Position numbers and translations under genes: made by a program
Source: Liolophura sinensis
Taxonomy: Eukaryota > Mollusca > Polyplacophora > Chitonida > Chitonidae
Direction of reading: 5' to 3'
Length of the DNA: 64,000 nucleotides
NCBI RefSeq assembly: GCF_032854445.1
Contig: NC_088298.1
Coordinates: forward strand, 18,745,976-18,809,975
Notes under the pieces: model-generated
Database searches by the model: none
Told to the model about the DNA's origin: nothing
What the model saw: only the letters and a program-made list of their open reading frames with translations
In this document: one piece after another, positions 50,825-62,984 of the stretch
Position numbering within the stretch: position 1 is the first letter of the stretch
Layout: each line of letters starts with the position of its first letter

Positions 50825-51030
50825 GTAAGGCAAAGAGACCTGGCGCTCAGCACTGAGAAGTTAGAAACTGGACTGGTTGGCGCGGTATCCATATAATGTG
50901 GCTAGGTAGGGTGTCATGTCTGATGTCTTCAGCATGATACTTCTGAGGCGACAGCACTTTATCGGCATGACTCGCCCTGCCACAAGAAGATAATATATGT
51001 ACACACATCTAATGACTGTTCGATGTTGAA
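50825..51030 (+). mobile_element. SINE C, 5'-truncated
   Basis: CCTGGCGCTCAGCACTGAGA, GGTGTCATGTCTGATGTCTT, CAGCATGATACTTCTGAGGC, CTCGCCCTGCCACAAGAAGA, CACACATCTAATGACTG. Head and extreme tail missing. Confidence 0.8.
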
Positions 51031-51776
51031 TTCAAGCATTCATTCATTTATTCACTCAGTTATGCCACGCAAGGGATATTCTAAATGTAATCGTATTTCA
51101 CGTTAGCTAAAAGTTGTCGTTAATCAAAAGTGTACTAGAGTTGCGCTGACAATGACAACATATCCTAGGAATACATGCAGCTCTGCTTACTTTTACCTGA
51201 TGATGATGATTATTTTCTCATGCTTTTGTTCGATTTTATCAATATGTACCAGCACAAAGACAGCCTGCAGTACTCGCCGAGGACCCAATTAAAGAGGTGT
51301 AACCTGTCTTGATAGTAAAGAAGCCTATTTCTGTTAGCGCTTTTTCTCACCGACATAAGTATTGTCTAACACTGGATTGTAACTCATTTCACGACTTATG
51401 TTATGTCTGAGCACTCGAGTTTTAGAATCGTTACCACACGTGTTCGGCGCGTCTGTCCACATATGTTTTCATAGCAATCATATAACAGAACAATTACCAT
51501 CATCACCAAAATAATTATCAATACCAAGTGCTGGACATTATTGATATACGACTTGTCTCATTCGGTTTATTACACTGTTTAACTTTATGGCTTGATATTT
51601 TATACCCTGAAGTTCAAAGTACAATCCCTCATGATACGAAATGAGGAATAAAAAAAAAACACAACACACCGCTTTACATAAAAAATTACTAAACATGGAA
51701 ATTTAAACTCTTGTAAAGCACATAAGTAGAAAAAGAGGTAACATTAGAAAGTGCTTGATTCAAATTGCTATTTGGT
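51031..51776. other. Unassigned stretch
   Basis: No gene or repeat recognised. Confidence 0.35.
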
Positions 51777-51962
51777 TTTCGGGCCGTGGCGGGCTCATTA
51801 GAACAAAGCCCTCCACCAGCACGGTCCCATGTTCGAATCCAGCTGTAGCTGATTTGGCGAAAACTTTAAGTCAGGCGGTTTGCGTGGTACATGTCAACGT
51901 GCAGTGGTTTTCTGCGGGCTCTTGGGTAAGACGTCAAACCCAACTAAAAATACCAGTCGTCG
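51777..51962 (+). mobile_element. Possible SINE D (tRNA-like head)
   Basis: GGGCCGTGGCGGGCTCATTA, B-box-like CATGTTCGAATCCAGC, AACTTTAAGTCAGGCGGTTT and a TAAGACGTCAAACCCAACTAAA tail-like end (GACGTCAAACCC). Only one fragment elsewhere (43475). Inferred family. Confidence 0.45.
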
Positions 51963-52824
51963 CTGGCAACTTTGGCTTTCCGTACAAACCCCCGTTTTGC
52001 ATCGTGTAATACATACATCATTTCGAAATGTGGTAGGAATTCATGGTACTGTATTAATGTCGAGTTTGCTCTAGGCCACATTTTGTGAGGTTTTCTCACT
52101 TTGTCTGAGTGAAAAGGCTGACATGGTTTGGTGGAATTACGTTTTCTTTCTGTAACTGTATCTTTTGGATAATTACAACATGTCTCTCGAACACCAATTA
52201 GAGTCAATTCATCCATCAATCAATCAATCCGCTCAACTGTTAAACTCGAAATCAGCTTTGTAGTCAGAGGCTATCATTGCTTCAATTCCAGGGAGCTGCG
52301 GATTTGACAGCTAGACCGCCATTTTTCATCCTTTCCATTTAACACCGAACGTCATTAGCCTTTAGATAACGACATGCCAGAAAGTGGGAACAACACACGA
52401 AACGAATATCAGGTGCCAGAAAGTAGAATTCTCAGAATTTTTTGATAAGGTTATATTTAAGTCTGGCTTGCCACACCGAAACAGCTGGGCCAGCTATGCA
52501 CTTTTGAAAGATCAATTGAGTGGATCGCTGGAATGTAGAGAGAGTACCGACGTTCCAGCTCGGTTAGGACAAGCGTATATGGTGGTCCAAGGGTTAACCT
52601 TAAAGACGGTCTCTAGGAGCTTACGGCAAGTGGTTAAATATATACCTTATCGTACATGAGCGATTGGATTCTATAGCCGGCAAAAGGCCATAAAATAAAG
52701 GCCATTCAGATAAACTTTAACTCCGGGTTCAGTTCTGCTACAAGGCCATTGTCATGGTCAGTCAGATTAAAACCGCGGACTGATTTACGAAATGGACCTA
52801 CTCCACACTTTATATATGATCACA
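51963..52824. other. Unassigned stretch
   Basis: A + open frame 52384-52659 (91 codons) has no recognisable motif. (AATC)n at about 52211-52230. Confidence 0.3.
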
Positions 52825-53380
52825 TACTCAGTATCACGCTGTAAAAGTGGCCGTATTTCATCCTTTATAAGTGACGACATACCAGTATCACGCTGTAAAA
52901 GTGGACGTACTTTATTCTTTATATGTGACAACATACCCAGTATCACGCTGTAGAAGTCGCCGTACTTTGTTCTTTATAATCGACAACATACCAAATATCA
53001 CACTGTAAAAGTGATCGTACTTTATTCTTTATAAGTGACAACATACCAAGTATCACGCTGTAAAAGTGACCATACTTTATCCTTGATAAGTGACAACATA
53101 CCAAGTATCACGCTGTAAAGTGACCGTACTTTATCCTTTATAAGTGACAACATACCAAGTATCACGCTGTAAAGTGACCGTACTTTATCCTTTATAAGTG
53201 ACAACATACCAAGTATCACGCTGTAAAAGTGGCCGTACTTTATCTTTTACATGTGATAACATACCCAGTATCACGCTGTAGAAGTGGCCATACTTTATCC
53301 TTTATATGTGAAGACATACCCAGTATCACATTGTCAAAATGGCCATACCTCACATGTTATTTGCGACTACATTCCAAGTA
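52825..53380. repeat. Minisatellite, 54-56 bp unit, ~10 copies
   Basis: Unit CCAAGTATCACGCTGTAAAG + TGACCGTACTTTATCCTTTA + TAAGTGACAACATA; the central copies start at 53101 and 53155 (54 bp). The 54-bp period gives an 18-residue repeat on the minus strand (53022-53219). Copies become more diverged to both sides. There are no unique spacers, so it is not a CRISPR array. Confidence 0.93.
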
Positions 53381-54891
53381 TGACAGTGTTAAATTAGTGC
53401 ACGTCACTGGTTATGTGCAATCAGATTGAAATGAACGATTATGTGTGAAAATATACAAGATATCTTGCTTTGGTATTACTTTTTATTTTGCTTTAGAATA
53501 TTTGACATACCTTAGCCAATGTTTTGATACGGAGGGTCATGGGTACAAGGTAAATGGAAGGGTCACGGGAACAATGTAAAATTTCGAACTTAAAGAAGTA
53601 TACCCAGACACTGAAACTGCATTAGGATAATCACACAGGAAAGAGCGCAAGACAGAATCTTTTCATTTCTAATTTGCTCCCGAAGATGTGGATATCACAT
53701 TAGAATAAAAGCCATTAGTGGTTATCACGAACAATTGTCCAAGTAGCCTGCAAATTCCGAAACAGCTCGAAGGAGTGTCTGGTCTTATGTGAACAGCAAA
53801 CATACACTGTTTTATGTTTTCATGTTTCGGACAAAAAATAAATCATAATTCGACTGGATTTAATACCGTGATTACGCGGAACGCGTAGAGGAGTAGCATG
53901 AAACTGTGTAACATGTCACCATGGTGATATCAACTACAACAGTGACCTTGACTTGATAAAGAGATATGGTGCATTTTCACGAGTTTTCTTTATTTCACTG
54001 GCCTTCAAGTACCCATCGAGCTAATAAATTAAGGGGTTTATTTCCACGCTGACAGGTTTAAGCATCTCTCTACTCAACTCTAAATGTTTGTATACAAGAA
54101 ACGAGGGCATATTCGGGAAGCAAGACGCCGACATCTGCATGGCAGCCACCGCGGCATTACGCGGGATATTACGGGAACGCAGGGAAGTCCTATTAACCTC
54201 TGGCGGGGGGTAAAGCAGGTGTGTTTGGCAGGGAAAGGTGAATGAACTCTTTGAGGGGGGTCAGGTGGGCTGTTATTTGCAGGCCTCAGTATTTTCTTAT
54301 ATATGTCGTCTGCGAAAAAGTCTTCACGTCTTGCAGACAGAGATATACGAAAACATTTCAAACTATCACTAAACTTTGACATTCATAGCTCGAGTGTGAA
54401 GGCAAGAGAAAACTTCTTCGTTGCGGTGAAAACATTTCCCAGAGCTCCGTTACTCCACATCCGGACCTGGCTAAAGCCGTCTATCAAAAACATTGTCTTA
54501 GGACGGTGCCAAAACAAATAATGTACGGAACTGACAAACGCATCCAAATTTTGTTCTGACTGACAGAAAGCTTGCTTGCAAGTAGTGCACTTATACATTT
54601 TTAGCTCCAGAGCGTAGTGAAAGGATATAAAGGGGCTTAGTTTGGGTTCATTTAAAGAAGTGTCATCTATGGAAGAATTAATGGGTAAGCAAATTAGTTA
54701 ATACTGATAGGAGTACACTAATGTACTCATGACTGATCAGGCCTGTATTTACCGGCGTGATGATAGCTATGAAATGAAATCGGATTCTAAAAAAGCTTCT
54801 TTGACCTAAGTCAGTATTAAAGAGGTGATCCAATCTCTTGATGATGTGAATTGCAAAAATTGTGAACATTTTTACAGGAATGTATAACATT
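53381..54891. other. Unassigned stretch
   Basis: Overlapping open frames at 54080-54600 (up to 100 codons, both strands) without a recognisable domain. Confidence 0.3.
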
Positions 54892-55013
54892 TATTTATTT
54901 CATTGATGTTTAAGCTGTACACAAGAATATTCCACTTACACCACGCTGACTAATATTATAGTGGGAAAAAACCTGGTTCTGGGAAACCCACGACCATCCG
55001 CTTCCCACGTACG
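54892..55013 (-). mobile_element. SINE A, headless fragment, diverged
   Basis: TTTATTTATTTCATTGATGT tail complement, GGGAAACCCACGACCATCCG, then CTTCCCACGTACGAC. In its own orientation it begins near GTCGTACGTGGGAAG, close to the start of the other headless copies. Confidence 0.75.
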
Positions 55014-56234
55014 ACCCGTGGAGCATATTATGGTAATTTCATCTCTGAACGCCACGTTGCTCTGATTTCATTTCAACTCAAAATCACAGGCCATAAAATG
55101 ATTGACGGCTATCTGATGTCATTCAACTAAAAAACAACTCTTGTGTATTGAAAGGAAGGAAGTATTATGTGGCCCATTCCTGACGGTTCTTGAAGCGCCA
55201 GACTGACAACAACGTCTGACCCTACATCCATGTCCATGCATGTGTGGACATCGAGTAGACTTGTTGTTGTTGGCCAGTAGCATGCATATAAGAGATTTTA
55301 AAGGCTGTTAGTGCATGTTTTATACTTTGCCGTTTTCTTCACTAAAATTTTGATTTACCTTTTCCATAAGAAATGGAACTGGTAATCAATCTAATGAGTA
55401 AATCAACTACATGTACTTCAATGGTGTCTGTGGTAAGCTTGTACGGTGCGTATGTTGTGCTTTTCTTATGAAACATAATGGTTAAGTGCACTGTTTATTT
55501 TCTTTCTCCCACCGTGGTTTCTATTACAGAAGCAGATAGCCAGGGTTTATTCATGCTGCGGTTTATTATTAATATGGCATCAGTATTAGACTGACGTTTA
55601 TACAAATTAATAATCTTAACCATCCAAAAATATGGCAATGATTAACGATAGCAGCAACCAGGCTAGTGTAAGCTCAGTAGACTTGACAAGCTGCCAGATT
55701 ATTAACGCGTGATGATGTACGTGGTCGATTCATTACTGATGTCTTACTTCAGCCAAGAGTCTGGTATTTCAACTAAATATTTTAACCTTGTTAAATTGTA
55801 ATAAAAGGCAGTGAACCGAAATGAGCAGAAAGTTGCCCATGTATTTAGTCTTAACCAGCTTCGGATTTGCGATACCTCTATCGACATTTATGTTAAGTAA
55901 GTCTGAGAATCATTAGTTTACCTTATAAATACTATCTAAGTCTTCTTCAAACTTGATAACCAATACTTTATTCCCTACCAGTATTTTTATGACCCTTCCT
56001 GTACAGGTCAAGGGCAATATATGAGAAAACATTAACAGACTCTTCAATTGACACAAGATGGCCACAGCACATTGCGTTCATAATTCACTAGTAAAGGTCA
56101 AATCGTTTACATGGCTATGACAGTAACATTGTTCACTAACGTTTAAACCACCAACCAATCTGGTATCATTGCATCCTGAATCAATTTGCACTGATTTACT
56201 TATTTAGTTTTATTCAATATCAGTCTAACGCAGT
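55014..56234. other. Unassigned stretch
   Basis: No gene or repeat recognised. Confidence 0.35.
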
Positions 56235-56245
56235 ACACAAGAATA

Positions 56246-56361
56246 TTTTTTTTTGACTGGTGTTTTACGCCATACTTAAGAATACGACGGCGGCCAGCAT
56301 TATGGTGTGAGGAAACCGGATAGAGCCCGGAGGAAACCCAAGACCATCCGCAGGTTACTGC
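56246..56361 (-). mobile_element. SINE A, 5'-truncated with perfect target duplication
   Basis: T-run, GACTGGTGTTTTACGCCATA, CGGCGGCCAGCATTATGGTG, GGAAACCCAAGACCATCCGC, AGGTTACTGC. ACACAAGAATA flanks it at 56235-56245 and 56362-56372. Begins about 25 bp downstream of the usual headless start. Confidence 0.9.
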
Positions 56362-56762
56362 ACACAAGAATAAATAGATAGGTATAAGTATTTAAACACA
56401 AGTGAAACTTTCTCGTTTTCCTATCTGTTCAGAAAACCACTTCTAAAAGTTGTTTTGTCTGCTCCTTGGTCAGGGGGTAAATTTCTTATAATATATAAAT
56501 ATATTATTTATGAGCATAATACACCAGATTTTTATCGACAGGTTTTACTCATAGTCTTTTAGTACATTGTTAGATCAGCGACAGTTTTTGACAAATATAG
56601 GTGTGGATACCAGAAATTGTAATTAAACAGACACCGCTGTCTTTCTTAGATATGTTTGTAGCTGCATTAATATTTTGTATGTCACATAGTCAGTATTATT
56701 TTTGTTTATCCATATGAAAATGTATATATATATGAATAAGCCTTAATCAAATAAATAAATAA

Positions 56763-56816
56763 ATTATTAATTTATTTATTTTATTTTATTGGCGTTCTAC
56801 ATCGTACTCAAATATG
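56763..56816 (-). mobile_element. SINE A tail fragment
   Basis: TTATTTATTTTATTTTATTG + GCGTTCTACATCGTACTC only: the last ~45 bp of the family. Confidence 0.5.
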
Positions 56817-59800
56817 TAAATAACAAAGATTACACAATAATCGCTATAGACAAACGCTTACGCCGCTAAGCAATGCTGCTGACAGTACTAAATCCTCAGA
56901 GAAAGTTCAAAGCCGGTATTCTGACATAAGCAATTGTTTCCTGTCTACAAACATTGGCGAAGCTTCAGGGGTAATATGTGATAATCTTGGTACGCCTGTA
57001 CGAAGTTGGGTTGAACCCAGCGACCCATATCCACAATTAACGCTTACACATGTTTGTAATTACACCGTGTAAGAGTAACTTTCATCTAGTGTAACGCCTT
57101 CACCCGAACTGAGTTCACAAATTGCGTTAAGGACTTGCATTCCTTCTTCGGAACTTTCCGTTGCATTTGACCGTTTTGAAAATAAAATGATCGTTTTCCC
57201 GAAATTCGTAATATTTAAAAACCATTCTTTTCCAAACGGCAATTATTCTTGTCTGATCTATGTCAAATCTTCTATCGCCATCAGCGTCACTTTTACCGTA
57301 TTAAAAGTCCATGAAATTAGTCCATTAGTCGTCAGAACATCAAATAGACCTTCACTAAACATGTGTCCACTCCTAATGTAACGTATGACGAGAAAGTGGC
57401 AAGGAGAATGTTACCCAAAATACAACAACAGAGAAAATAAAATGCAAAATTTGCGATTAGTTGCACCTGTGTGTAGTTATTGATGTGAATTCAGTGATGG
57501 CATTGGTTCCCCTCCCCCCAGTGAAGATGTAGGTACCTCTCGCAGTTAAGATGAAGGTTAACCCCTTCTCCGCCATCTGTCTAAAAAGGTATAATAGCCA
57601 CAAGAGTAATCCACAACAAAATATCGCGTGATGTATATATGAATTTTATGCAATATTCATAATCATTATGGAACAGTTTAAATATGAGAAGTAAATATTA
57701 CTAATATTAAATTGCTTAGTACTGAACATGGCCTTCCGTCTGTTTAACCAATGAGTGTACAGTTTTCTGATAGATACAAATACACATCATTACATGTAAG
57801 TATAGATGGGAATTTTCACTTATTCCATAAAACTTGTTCCTAAACCCGCAACCCAACCTACCTGCACCCTTCCCCTCCCACACAAACACACACACAACCG
57901 TAACCAGTCGTTAGTTTCTTGACTGATCATATCACGTGATTCGGTATGGGTGAATTACTGCTATCATCGGAGTTGGGCATAAACCATTCGACTAATGGAA
58001 GACAAGTATTTTCGACAGCCATAAAGGTTTCCTCACCTTCTTCGTAGGTCATTGTAAAAATGGCGTCTCAAATGACCGTAGAATGGGAAATCTCGTTCAC
58101 GCGTGATTTATCGTCAACGTGTTTCGGACATAAATCTTGGTAAGCGTTCGCAGTGAATTTTCATTGGTTCCTCCGTTACTAGAGAACACGATCAGCACAC
58201 GTGGGCAAAATGTTGACTCTTCCCAGTAAGTAAACAGTGGTTTTGAGAATACGTGTGTGGGCTGCAGTCTGTAATCTGCTGACTCACGTAATGACAGCAG
58301 TACTTACGCTGTCATAATGTAATAACTTATAAGGGGTGGGGGTCGGAGGAGAGGAACGACTCTCTGTTTTCTGTTTGGATTGATAACATTTTCGTCACTA
58401 AGCTAGTCCTCTGATAACTGCAGAGTGACTGGGGCATGTAACTGTACGTGGTATACACCGTAAAAAATAGAAAGTAAGATTTTCCACTTTTTGCCGTTGT
58501 TGGCTTAATAATTCCATCATAAATGAGAAGTGACGTTTTCCATTTTCTGCTAACTGCGCATATATCATAGATAGATAGAAGCACACCACACCCAACTCGC
58601 CGAGATATCAGGTGACGTCTGCCTGTTGTTTTTCGCCTACTACATTGGTCTGCACATTTCCTCTCCGGCAGAGCGATCTAAGGTTTTCTCGATTAATACC
58701 GCTCCAGTTATTGATCAGCGATGAAGTTTTAATTCGATTCCGTATCCGACGTTCGATTAAAATATTTATTCGATTGTTTGTAATGTCACATATATCAGGA
58801 CGGTCAGGTTTTGTGAGTTTATGAGTAAACAACCGACCTTTGTTAGATGCCTAACAAACCCTCTCACATAAAGCCGCAGCCGAAAGTAAATAAATCTCTA
58901 AACCTAAATTCTCTCGCATTTGTTTTGATATCTCTTGATATAAGAGCGTTTGTCAATGTTTTCTGACCCATGGCATTCGCCGGAGTATGATGAAAAACAC
59001 ATCAATTGAATAAATAACATAATCAAACAGCTGTTATATAATTTGTGGCTTGAAACACTTGACATATATACTTCCATAATTCCCGATGAATTTCTGGAAC
59101 ATTTTACATTCAGTAACTAAATAGTACACGATCCCTTCACGGAATCTTCTCGAGTACAGCACTCCATGACTCCTGATCAAGTCGTTAAACTGCTCTTTGA
59201 TATCAACACCGTTAACCTTATGTGCCAGGATGACAAAATTGGGGAAAAAACGGCACTTTTGGAGAAAAAAACAAATCATATTTTTTTTGACTTTCCCCGT
59301 TTAACGTTTACTGATACATATTATCAATCGTGGATTAGAAAATATTTCAGCAGAAGCGCGTATTTTTTCAGCTTTGACAGTGTATAGCAAACATATCGCA
59401 CTCACGTAGAATCTGCCACTTGCTTCATGTCTAATTATCGTTGAGCCATGTGTTCGAGGCTCGCGCTGCTTAACTGATAATTTTATCTATGGCACGTGAG
59501 AATCATCACGTGACTGTTTTGACATTCATGACCTGCTATACTAGAATCATTATACAATCATAATAAGCACTTCCGGAAATGATTTCATTGCCTGTAACCA
59601 CTTGTCAAGACGAACTAGTAGTACATATTTCCAGCTGTTACATAGCGCCAATATATCTTTAATCTTTACATCTTTACACCTTCTATCTTCTATATAACAC
59701 CTTTCAAAAAAGGGCCCTCTCTGGCTCATTTTCACAAAACATCGCCCTCGCCTGAGTCAATCGACGTTTTTCAGCACTCAAAAAAAAAATTTTGAGTGAA

Positions 59801-60107
59801 TTGATGTGCCAGTGGAGCAAACAGATAGTTCACAGACATTGTCGCGTAACAGCAGATAACAGTGTGTGCTTACACAGCTAGGAAAAAACTTATTTAGGCC
59901 TTGTCGCTCCATGTGGAAATTTGTTGCCGAACAATCCCTCGAGGCTGAGATCGACTGGGTAGAGACCGCGGGGTTCTTTAAGATATAGTGATTCTTTAGC
60001 TCGTCATTGCTCTTTAGTTCATGTAGCTACCCATCATGTAACTGTAACTACATACCCATTGTGTATAGTCGTAACTACATGTCCCTCAAGAGGAGTTGTA
60101 ACTTCAT
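56817..60107. other. Mostly unassigned
   Basis: 57140-57300 on the minus strand can be read as KSDADGDRRFDIDQTR.., which resembles an EF-hand loop, but stops lie close on both sides. 59034-59240 (minus) has an 80-codon open frame ending in TAA without recognisable motif. No repeat family seen. Confidence 0.25.
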
Positions 60108-60350
60108 CGCTTGGCGTTCAGCACTAAGGGGATAGTACAACGACTGGTTGACCCGTATCAGTATAATGGCTCGGGTGGAGCGGCTTACTTGCCTACGGAA
60201 AGTCGTCTCAGTTAAGCAGCACTCGATAAAAAAAATGGTGGAAATGCGTCCTGCAGCAAGGAGGTATATTACACGCACATGCACTTTAAAGACTCTTTCG
60301 TCGTCATATGACACACAAAAATTGTTAGGTACGACGTTAAGTACTCACTC
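60108..60350 (+). mobile_element. SINE B, 5'-truncated
   Basis: TTGGCGTTCAGCACTAAGGG, GACTGGTTGACCCGTATCAG, GGAGCGGCTTACTTGCC, GTCGTCATATGACACAC and AAATTGTTAGGTACGACGTT tail. Head missing. Confidence 0.85.
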
Positions 60351-62530
60351 ATATGTCCCTCTCACGTTCCACGTCGTCGGCTGTAAACCAGATGGTCTTG
60401 TGTATCAGATGTAACATTTACTGCTGTGTTTCTTGCTACCCTTTGTCTGACATTAAACAGGATTCACTGAAATAAATATACACATGTTGTTGTTGTTGTC
60501 AGCGTAGGCCTTCATATATACGTGTAATGTCATACCTTGATTAACGCGGACAGGTGGGAGCAGATACATCCGTGTAGAGATATGGACGCCCCAGCTTTAT
60601 ATTTAGCTACAAAGAGCTGGAATTAATCACTTGTGACCGTGGACTATTTCCGTGGGTGTTTTGTCTATCAGTGGTTATCTAGAAGGCTTTTATTTGCCCT
60701 GTAGTTACAAGGTAGTTACGAAATAAAAAAATAACGCTCACTGGTATGTATTCGTGTCGGTTTGAGGGAAAACCATATGATTCTACTCAATCAATCAATC
60801 AATCAACAAATCCACCAGTCAGTCTATGAAGCCCACTTAACGCTAAGAGCACGTAATGGCCGTGGCGACGTAATGCCTACATTGCTGGATGTAAGAATGC
60901 TTCGAACAAGCGGGTGCTAATCTGGAAACCTTTCTCCATACTGATTTTGCTTTCCAGATATAAAGTTACAAGCTATACGTCAAACCGAATTCCTGCTACC
61001 ATAGGGTAGGCCGTGATGTCGGTTGGCACTATTTCTCTTCACGCACTTGTGTTTTGAAATAATGACACTGATTGGTTCTCATCTTTGATCTCTCTACTTA
61101 AAGAGGGATCACGGGATTGGCTGAAATCAGGTTTTGCTTTATATCAAGTAGGCCGCATATTAGTGTTTGGAATGGCTATTTGATCTGACTTTGACGAGAT
61201 TGCATCTTGTCCCTGAGGTGTTTATCGCATAAATTAACAGTACAAGATCATTCTTCTGACGCAAAAATATAAAAACGTTAGTTCATGGCTAGGATTTGAG
61301 CCGATGTTTGTCGAAATATCTTTGTATTGACATTTGTAATATTAGCACTAACTGTAGCTGTCGCCGCATACGTACTGCACGCCTAATCACTACGTACATA
61401 TGTGTGAAACGTCAAATAAAAAAGGCAAACGTTAAATAATGTATTCATTGATTTCAGATTTTGGTACGTAGCTCTTTATTCCTACAATGTTTACTGTCAT
61501 TGAGCATGGTTCGTGGACATCCATCAATCATGGCTTAAGATTAGGCCTACTTGATGAAACCACCTAATCAATCCATCAATCAATTAATCACACAGTCACA
61601 TCCTCTATGTGTATATCCTCACGTCAGATCGGAGGTGTAGTCAGTTTTCAGTGCGATGACCTTTGCCCCCGCGGAAGCTCACATAGCCGTGGCAAAGACG
61701 GATGTCAAACTCCCGTGTGTCTGTTTACGCGTGCGCGTGCCGACTGTCTACACAAGCTCGCGTTAAATGAGATGTTTGTTTGGCCGTTCTGTCCGTATCA
61801 GCCGCTGAAATACCTTATCACTGATAAATGTTTAGCCTTGTCGGTCTATCTGGTGCCCTGCATCACAAAATCACGGGGTACCTTTAACAAGGGCGATCAA
61901 AGTGGCAGTAAAAGCCGCAAGTCCTGGTTTCCGATTACGACACACGTGTCGTTTGCCAAAGAGGCTTTATCAGCGCACTTCCTTTTCGCATATGAAAGAG
62001 GCTCCTGAATGCGTGATCACAGGCTGGTATTTCAATATTTTTTATTTCGTTTTTTGTTGACGCTTTTTGACTCGTGGGCGATATATCACGTTTGCTATTT
62101 CTTTCTCGGCAAGACGTTCCTGGCATATATGTTAGTGTTAAGACTTTACGGTTTCCCCCAGCGCGTGGTAACCAGCGCCCTTATCAGTGGTATTCGCTCA
62201 CGAGTGATTAGTACAATCTTTGACATGAAAATACACGACTTTTGAGAACTGCGCTTCAAACTATTTGCACTTGTTGACCTTAACAAGTCACACAGCAAAT
62301 TCCGGGCGATTCAGTTCAATGCGTACGCCATAAGAAAACGTGCTACGACGCAGGGTTGGAAATTGACACGGGTGGAGTGGCTGTGAAGTTTCTGTAGAGA
62401 AAAGGTATGGTGTAATGTTCCTAACACCCTAGAAATTAATCAAATATTGGAGTTAATTAGATATCATTTAGGGAATACCTTACTGAACATCTCTCCGGGG
62501 TTTCACTCCCGTCATTCTAAATTACATTAA
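60351..62530. other. Mostly unassigned; two adjacent open frames
   Basis: 61607-62008 (133 codons) and 62009-62245 (78 codons) follow each other in frame on the + strand in a locally GC-richer, CpG-containing stretch. No domain recognised. (AATC)n runs at about 60787-60805 and 61562-61590. Confidence 0.25.
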
Positions 62531-62531
62531 C

Positions 62532-62795
62532 GGGGCCTCCGTGGCACAGTAGCTCAGCACGCTAGCGGGGCGTAATGACCCAGAAGCCTCTCACCCATGC
62601 GGTCGTTGTGAGTTCAAGCCCAACTCATGATGGCTTCCTCTCCGACCGTAAGTGGGAAGGTCTGCCAGTAGCCTGCGGATGGTCGTGGGTTTTCCCCAGG
62701 GTCCGCTCGGTTTCCTCCCACCATAATGCTGGACGCCGTCGTATAAGTGAAATATTCTTGAGTACAGCGTAAAACACCAATCAAATAAATAAATA
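62532..62795 (+). mobile_element. SINE A, full-length with target duplication
   Basis: GGGGCCTCCGTGGCACAGTA head, B box GAGTTCAAGCCC, complete body, GAGTACAGCGTAAAACACC tail and (AAATA)n. AATTACATTAAC (ending 62531) and AATTACATTGAC (from 62797) flank it with one mismatch. Confidence 0.92.
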
Positions 62796-62984
62796 AATTA
62801 CATTGACAATGTCTTAAACGTGGAATGAATTAATCTTTGAATCTCGAATATACATGCACTACGAAGGAAAATAAATTCTTCACAACATTTCTGACGTGTT
62901 AGTCACTTACATATTACAGCTCACCTTCAGTTTGTATAGCGTCGTTTGTTTCAAAGGCTATGCGCGTTGATTAGGGCACAATTT

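Noticed and set aside
52825-53380. Regular direct repeats that might suggest a CRISPR array
   Set aside because: Units are contiguous with no unique spacers, degrade at both ends, and the host sequence is eukaryotic; this is a minisatellite.
54524-54598. Zinc-finger-like YKCTTCKQAF on the minus strand
   Set aside because: The first histidine is missing, there is a single copy, and the surrounding frame is short.
59034-59279. 80-codon minus frame ending in TAA with an acceptor-like site
   Set aside because: The opposite strand is equally open, and there is no polyadenylation signal, motif or neighbouring exon.
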